Assembly (NCBI GenBank): GCA_018806985.1
Contig: JADANN010000194.1
Span: 62,001 to 126,000, forward strand
Length of the DNA stretch: 64,000 nt
Source: Angiostrongylus vasorum
Lineage: Eukaryota > Nematoda > Chromadorea > Rhabditida > Metastrongylidae
Direction: 5' to 3'
This document shows, piece after piece, positions 58,275 to 64,000 of the stretch (positions are counted from its first letter, which is position 1; every line of letters begins with the position of its first letter). The notes under the pieces are model-generated. The model was not told the DNA's origin. It saw only the letters and a program-made list of their open reading frames with translations, and ran no database searches. The position numbers and the translations under genes are program-made.

Positions 58275-58889
58275 TATTAGAAGGGTGTTCTGAGCAATCA
58301 AAAAAATAGAAGAAAAAAGAAAAAACTTAAGTCTCGTATTACGAAGATAAAAAAAGTCCTACTGACGATGACCTTACACGGAAATGTCAAGCAATCTCTC
58401 AAACAATCACATAACAATGAAAACTATTTCACATTCACTTCAGAACAAGGTAGGAAACCATACAAATATCAAAGGATACGCCGTGCATAGTGGATACTAG
58501 CCAGGTTTTCACACAGTAGCTCCGTTAGGATTTGTTAACGTATCAGTAAAATCCTACATAGAGAAGCATTTCATGGATATCCATCGCTCACATAAAAGGA
58601 ACTGCTATGTTTAGGACAGACTGTATCTCAAACTCATCGCTTAACACCACTTCGAAAACACTGCAGCGACAGAAAGCAAAAGTAATAGAGTATTGAAAAA
58701 AATATGAGGCCTTATGTAAATATCGTCTCCATAGACTTATGTGCATTCTATCAAAATGAAAAGGCACTGCTAAGTTGAGTGTATGAAGAAATTAATATTT
58801 TTTTCCTCATTATTCAGTCTTAATTATGTTTCAGAACAATAATTTTAAAGCCGACCGTCATTTAACATCGGCACTATAATAATGACTGG

Positions 58890-59035
58890 GACCATTTGGA
58901 CCAGGGACTGATTGGGACTGTGGACCACCGACAAGGATCGTCGGCTCTGATGAAGACGAAGACGTCGAAACGTTGGCCGAATAAACATCTCATATCAACT
59001 TCGTGTAAGCTCAACAATATAAACAAATATGTTCC
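58890..59035 (+). ncRNA. Hammerhead-ribozyme-like motif in a Penelope-type repeat
   Basis: CTGATGA, then a 4-bp stem (GACG/CGTC) capped by AAGA, then GAAAC: the complete hammerhead core at 58958-58984. Immediately upstream is a 5-bp hairpin CCGAC/GTCGG in the stem-I position. The sequence continues GTTGGCCGAATAAACA and ends with the block CGTGTAAGCTCAACAATA shared with the other two copies. Hammerheads are known in Penelope-like elements. Stem III cannot be assigned by eye. Confidence 0.55.
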
Positions 59036-59699
59036 AAAAAATTTTTTCAGTAGAGGAGGAAGTGTGATTTTTATTCTGCTTTTGAACTCGGTCATTACAT
59101 GACGGCCATATTTTTCCTATAAGAAAAAACTGTCATTGAAGGGCACTGAAGAAAGCTAAAACAGAAAGATGGAAACGAGCACAGCTTCTCATGAACCAGT
59201 AGATTTACTAAATCTCTTCAGTGAGATTCATTTTTTCGGTGATTTTCGAGATTTCTAAACATGCAACATTTGCTGCTAGAAGATCACCAGCAAGATACTG
59301 AAGCGATAAGAATAGAAATAAGAGAAGTAGCAAAAATTTTAATCGAACTCTTCGATAACGATGACTTAGTTGCGAGACAAGTAAATGAGTCATTCACTTG
59401 AAGCCATTCAGCGGATACACTCACTCGTTCAGAGGGCATCGGGATTCGTGCAGGGTGTGGGCTGGGGCAAATCGCTCAGGCAACCGTCTGTCGTGGAGGT
59501 TTGTGAGTGTAAAGCCTGCACTCAGTCAGAGACACGACGAGGTTGGTTCAATATCGATCACACTCACTCGTGGATCAGCGTGGACGATCGGGAAGAAGTT
59601 TAATCGATGAGAAATTGCTCAACCAAACCTGTTCGTTTCCAACATTTCAGGGAAATTACGCAAAAAAAAACAGTCACAAAAAAATCGTTGTCGTAGTAG

Positions 59700-59985
59700 G
59701 ATAAAGGATAGAAGGATAAAGTTCTCAGCGTTGATCAATCCGTGAGGGATGCGCCATGCATTCGACTTCATCAAGCATCGTTGGAGGTGATTGAATGCAT
59801 AACTGGTCTATACAAAAAGATGCAGTGGCCTACTGATGTATCGAGTCAGTGCTGCTATCCTCCTAGACAGGTCTGCTAGCAATTTGCCGAACGCAGAGGG
59901 ACAAAGGGCATGGTGACCCAGGGGCGCTAGATCGACCCTATGTGTATTGCAGGGCGCCTCTAACCACTGCGCTACACGCACCTTG
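59700..59985 (-). repeat. tRNA-derived SINE (family A)
   Basis: Complete copy. Tail GGATAAAGTTCTCAGCGTTG; head GTGCGTGTAGCGCAGTGG. Confidence 0.8.
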
Positions 59986-61004
59986 TCGCCGTAGATTCTT
60001 GTTTACTTCGTCTTTATCACTCGCTCGATAGTTGAAAAAATAAAGAAAAGTGCTAGAAGAGCAACCATCTATCCTTGTTTTTCTAATCTCGTAAGCGCTG
60101 AAGGACCGTGATCCACTCATCTTTTAAATACTTCCGTTTTTTAAACTAATCACCTTAAGGAACACTTCGCCGTACTTTTCTAATCTATTGCTAGGAGAAA
60201 TAAGATAATTTAATGACGTTAACGGATAACTGGAAACTCGTCAGAAATTGCTACTGCGATTAGAAAACGATTTTAAGACCATAATCCATCAAATTTCATG
60301 GACATCGCACTGCCCCCCTTTTAGCAAATAGAAGCTTAAAAAGCTTAGATATTGCAAAAAATTGTCCAACTAAACATTTATTAGTGAAATCCTACTCTGT
60401 TTCATGTGCAAAAAATGTCTACTTGGACATAGTTGGACGACACTAATAAAATGAGGCTAATCTCTACATGTCTAGAAGTAAACGCCAGAGGCATGGCCTA
60501 CAACTTGGGAGTTTGTGTGTCATGTTTATCAAATGTCCTTTCGTTGAACGTCGAATTACTAAAGAGAGTGACGGTAAAATTCCTATCTGTTCCTGTCGAG
60601 TACTAGAGTGGTCTAGCGAAATATGCTCGATTCAAGGACTCGAAGAACACCTCGTCTTTTTTCATTACCTTCGGTCTGCGGTATTCTCACTTTGCGTTTG
60701 ACAACCCGTCGGACTTAATAGCCAACGGCTCTTAACCACCATTGTCGTTGAGGATGTTTAATATGCCTGAACAATCTGATTCCTATCTATTATCAAGGTG
60801 TATACAGCTCCTTTTCCGACGAATAGTATTCATCCAAGGTTTGAACTTGGACTCACTTTCTGACTTATGTGTTACGGGACATACTTTAGCTTCAACCTCT
60901 CGAAAACGTGTTTAACAGCGCTTCCCGATCTTCTGTCTTATTAACGAAAAACCAAATTCCAATCCAAAATCCAAAAAATCCAAATCCAAAAGCCTTCATC
61001 AGTT

Positions 61005-61525
61005 CCTGAAGGATGCGCCATCCATCCGCCATGATCTTCATGTATCCACGAATTTCTCATTGTTACTTCCTTACCGTTATGCTTTCAAACTTGGGACAAG
61101 TTGGAATAATTTTTATTTTTCTTGTGAAAGGAATACATGTTGAAACGTTAGTTGGTAGTGAAGGTTGGATTTTTTCTCCACACAATTTTCACATCTACCG
61201 TGCAGATCCCATCATTTCTTCCATTTGCTTCGCTTCTCAAATACCACGAAGGTCTTCGAACTTTTTGCATCTGGATTCGACTGCAGCTTGAGGGTTGTCT
61301 TCTTTATGAACGTCGTCAAATGCTGGTAGAGTCGATTCCCTGCAGTGCTGAGATAGCCGGAGTAGAGCGTCTCCACTTAGATTGCAAAGATTGAATTGTT
61401 CGTGATAAGTCTCCTAGCAGTTTCACGAATTCAGAGGGATGAGGGGCTTAGTGAGTCCGTACAGGGTTCGAACCAGCACTGTACTACTGATGGCCCCCAC
61501 TACCACTATATTACTTGTTACCTTA
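61005..61525 (+). repeat. Family D copy, long
   Basis: CTTTTTGCATCTGGATTCGA, GAGTCGATTCCCTGCAGTGC, and near the end ACAGGGTTCGAACCAGCACT. The reverse complement is a good tRNA B-box (GGTTCGAACCC), with an A-box-like TATAGTGGTAGTGG. The family is therefore probably another tRNA-derived SINE. Confidence 0.5.
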
Positions 61526-61621
61526 AAGGGTTGAATTAATAAAATTGAAGCTTCTCTAATGTGAACATCTATAGTACGGACCCATTGCAATGCGTAACAA
61601 ATACTTCTTCTCCCCCTGTAA

Positions 61622-61800
61622 GATCCTACGTTTGGCGTGTTTAGCGCAATGCTTAAAGATGCCCTACAGCAAATGTGTTGTCGGTGACTCTATTCTGAGC
61701 CTCATACTCACCAAGTTCTCCGTGGTCAGGAAACTGATAACAGACTATTCTGGGAGGATACGAATTGTTCAGGGTTTGATGAAGTTTTCTTTTCTGATGC
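61622..61800 (+). repeat. tRNA-derived SINE-like repeat, diverged
   Basis: GGCGTGTTTAGCGCAATGC A-box-like head followed by CATACTCACCAAGTTCTCCG, corresponding to the family-A centre. The plus-strand frame over it is not a gene. Confidence 0.4.
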
Positions 61801-62239
61801 TAAACGTCTTATACTTTATCGCTTTCAAAGGCCTTAAGCCAAGGTGCAAATATGACGCGAAATTGAACATGTGCAAATAGCTAAAGGATGGTTTCAGAAT
61901 GTGCACAAATAACGAAAGCCCGACTCAAAAGTGCCTATTACTAAGAGTTATTGATAAAACGTTGAGTTACCACTACTCCACTCTACCTTTAGGAGATGAT
62001 GTTTATAATAAATTGAAAAAATGTTGTGGCTTAAACTGTGGTAATGTTTGTATTTAATGTACTGCGGACAACCAGTTGCTTCATTCGTTATTGATGGATA
62101 TGTTGTCACTAAGGCTACGAGAAGAGGCACAGCGATACGTAACCGCCGAAATGTAAACTGCCGAAATGTAGTGGTTTTTATGAACTGTACGAAGGATATG
62201 TGTAGTTGTTGTCGTGCATGTGTTGTCTCAACGGGTCCT

Positions 62240-62950
62240 ATCTTTAGTGATGAAAGTGTTACCTCGTCGATGAAGAACCGTACAGCACCTGATTCAATCT
62301 CCTATGAGGACGCAAGGTTCCAAATCGATAGAAAACCAATAGGACAGTGTTGTTTCACTTTTTCTATAATCCTGTTTTCCGTTATCTACATGTTCTTCAC
62401 CCGAGTCATTTTCAACAGGATTATGCCGTTGGACGAACGACGACCATACAAGTAGGCACGGTTTCGAAAAAAAATTAGGAAAGTAGATCTCATCCACATG
62501 ATAAAGAACCCCACTAAAGCATCACGAAAGTGCAAGAGATCTCTTTGTCTCACTATTGTCGCCTTAAAAAAGCCTACGAGCCAGTTCAGACAGAAGTGAT
62601 CATGGAACCTTTTAAAGCAAAGACGTTACTGCTTAGTACACAAAGATCTCTTATGAATTCTACAAGGACGTCGTGTCCATAATTGCGTTATTCTACAAAA
62701 AATATCGCAGATATAGAAGAGTTGGAAAAGACGATACCATCTCATCAAAATTGTTTACAGATGCTTTCGAAGTTGTGTAAAACTAGAATGGGATAGCACC
62801 AGAGATTAGTTCACGGTAACCAACTACTTCCGTTTTACTGATGATATCGTTCTTATAACACCAGGCATTGGTTGTGCGCAATGCTGAAAAATTGTCTTTA
62901 CTAGAACCTTAAGAAAATGATGTACCATTGGTATGTATCTTGTAAAGAAA
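62240..62950 (+). mobile_element. RTE fragment, strongly decayed reverse transcriptase
   Basis: Scattered matches in broken frames: SSMKNRTAPDSISYEDARF, FFTRVIFNRI, then RFRKKIRKVDLIHMIK, KKAYEPVQTEVIMEP, and an IVLITPG-type segment near 62850. The order and spacing follow the RTE reverse transcriptase from the thumb-proximal start to the FADD region (here TDDIVLIT). The 135-codon plus-strand frame in this stretch is part of this relic, not a gene. Confidence 0.7.
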
Positions 62951-62954
62951 TCAA

Positions 62955-64000
62955 TGCAGAAAAGGGAGGTTAGTTAGTTTGCAGAAATACAACTGAGTAC
63001 GACCCACTCCGATAATTCAGATATTTCGGTCAGTGCACCGCCACATGGTATGTAAAAACTCTACAGATGTTAGTAACACAAAGAAAACCATAAGCCATTT
63101 TTCACCTCCGAAAGCACACAGTTATACCGCCCAATCACGTCCCTGAAAGGAAAAAATACAAACGATCCTCAAAATGCTTTTTTCTGACGCAGAACGTGAA
63201 GAAACTCCGCATTGAAAGGATGTGATAAATCATTTCAAGAAACAGTCCACTGTTTCTTACTTATTTTACAGTATTCACTTCCTCACATAACAGAGACATC
63301 TGGAAGTACATTTAACAGGGTCAAAGAACTTTATAGGCTGACTTTGACGCACATCCAAAGACGAAGCACTTGATAAAAAAACCCATCTAAAAATTATTGG
63401 AGTTAACATCAAAAATAAGACGTACAACGCTCGGCAACAAGGCCACTGAGAAAAGGAATGATATAATTATACGATACACAAATGAGATTACTAACGGAAA
63501 AGATCCTGAAATACGCCGAATGTTCTTTGGATTAGGATTATTCGTCCTCAATGAAAGTGTAATATTTTACACTGTTGCACAGAACTAATGATATCGCCAT
63601 CCCAACAGTCTGAAAAGTTGCGAACATATAAAAAAATAAATACTTAGGATATCGAATTTTACAAAAAATTCTCCAAATCACTTTATGAATTTTTCTAAAT
63701 GTCTCTTTCTTACTCTTAAAATGAATGTCTCCTTTTGTTTTCCAACGCAACTAAATCAAGGAATATTCTTTTTCATTATTTCATATTCTTTTCCTTCCTT
63801 CTTCCTTATTCTGCAGAAATCTCTTTTATTCCTTTTCATATCACCTCCATACCCTCACATAGTCTAAAACTCTTCCGTAGTTCTTCAGCCCAAATAGTAT
63901 CGGAAAGTGTACAATTTGTCGTCACAAAAACACGAACTGTTCTCAAAATACAAAGGAAAACTTTTCACATCGCTCTTTAGAATGGAGCAAATATAGGATT
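62955..64000. other. No gene seen
   Basis: AT-rich sequence with a T/C-rich run (63770-63860). Small frames only. Confidence 0.5.

Noticed and set aside
59385..59610. Two overlapping plus-strand frames of ~70 codons
   Set aside because: No recognised similarity, splice sites or repeat membership; overlapping open frames in GC-richer sequence arise by chance.

Overview
This window is eukaryotic and fits a parasitic strongylid nematode, most likely a hookworm (inference). The reasons are AT-rich DNA, introns with short TTTTCAG-like acceptors, a nematode-type profilin, and a dense load of RTE-type non-LTR retrotransposons, tRNA-derived SINEs and Penelope-like fragments. There are no operons, CRISPR arrays, rRNA genes or convincing standalone tRNA genes.

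Region 1-29.9 kb (minus strand) is the left-open locus of one very large, intron-rich gene. Its first recognised exon lies at 29.47-29.87 kb and starts with a cysteine cluster (MPCVCCRCCVCC). Further exons lie at 28.95, 25.33, 16.88, 15.69, 14.85, 14.46 and 9.67-12.17 kb. A pair of small exons lies near 8.2-8.47 kb, and a huge exon runs from about 4.28 kb off the left edge. Several junctions were checked by splice-phase agreement. The big left exon contains a degenerate motif recurring about every 115 residues, as in a giant structural or cytoskeletal protein. I could not name the family with confidence. Two single-base frame breaks fall in A/T homopolymers (about 2.83 and 9.94 kb). They look like assembly indels rather than introns. 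A frame-broken exon-like block lies at 4.7-5.2 kb. The introns are packed with SINEs, an unclassified ~380-bp repeat, foldback repeats and a decayed RTE copy.

Region 30-49 kb is mostly gene-poor. It holds repeats, a (TG)n tract, a Penelope GIY-YIG endonuclease fragment flanked by ~100-bp inverted repeats, hammerhead-ribozyme-like motifs, a candidate small two-exon plus-strand gene (40 kb) and an orphan minus-strand exon (41.3 kb).

Region 49-58.3 kb (minus strand) contains the first two exons of a profilin gene, joined in phase across a large intron with a GC donor. Its last exon was not found. An apparently full-length RTE element (49,490-52,817) sits downstream of exon 2 and is bounded by a 15-bp target-site duplication. 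A head-to-head SINE pair also lies downstream of exon 2.

Region 58.3-64 kb has no recognised host gene. It holds a hammerhead-like motif, SINEs and a decayed RTE fragment.

The overall picture is two minus-strand host genes with introns and flanks colonised by RTE and by probable RTE-dependent SINEs. Nothing here is a bacterial-style system. The most unusual items are the giant repeat gene, the ribozyme-like Penelope remnants, the tRNA-like foldback family and the strand-biased SINE population.
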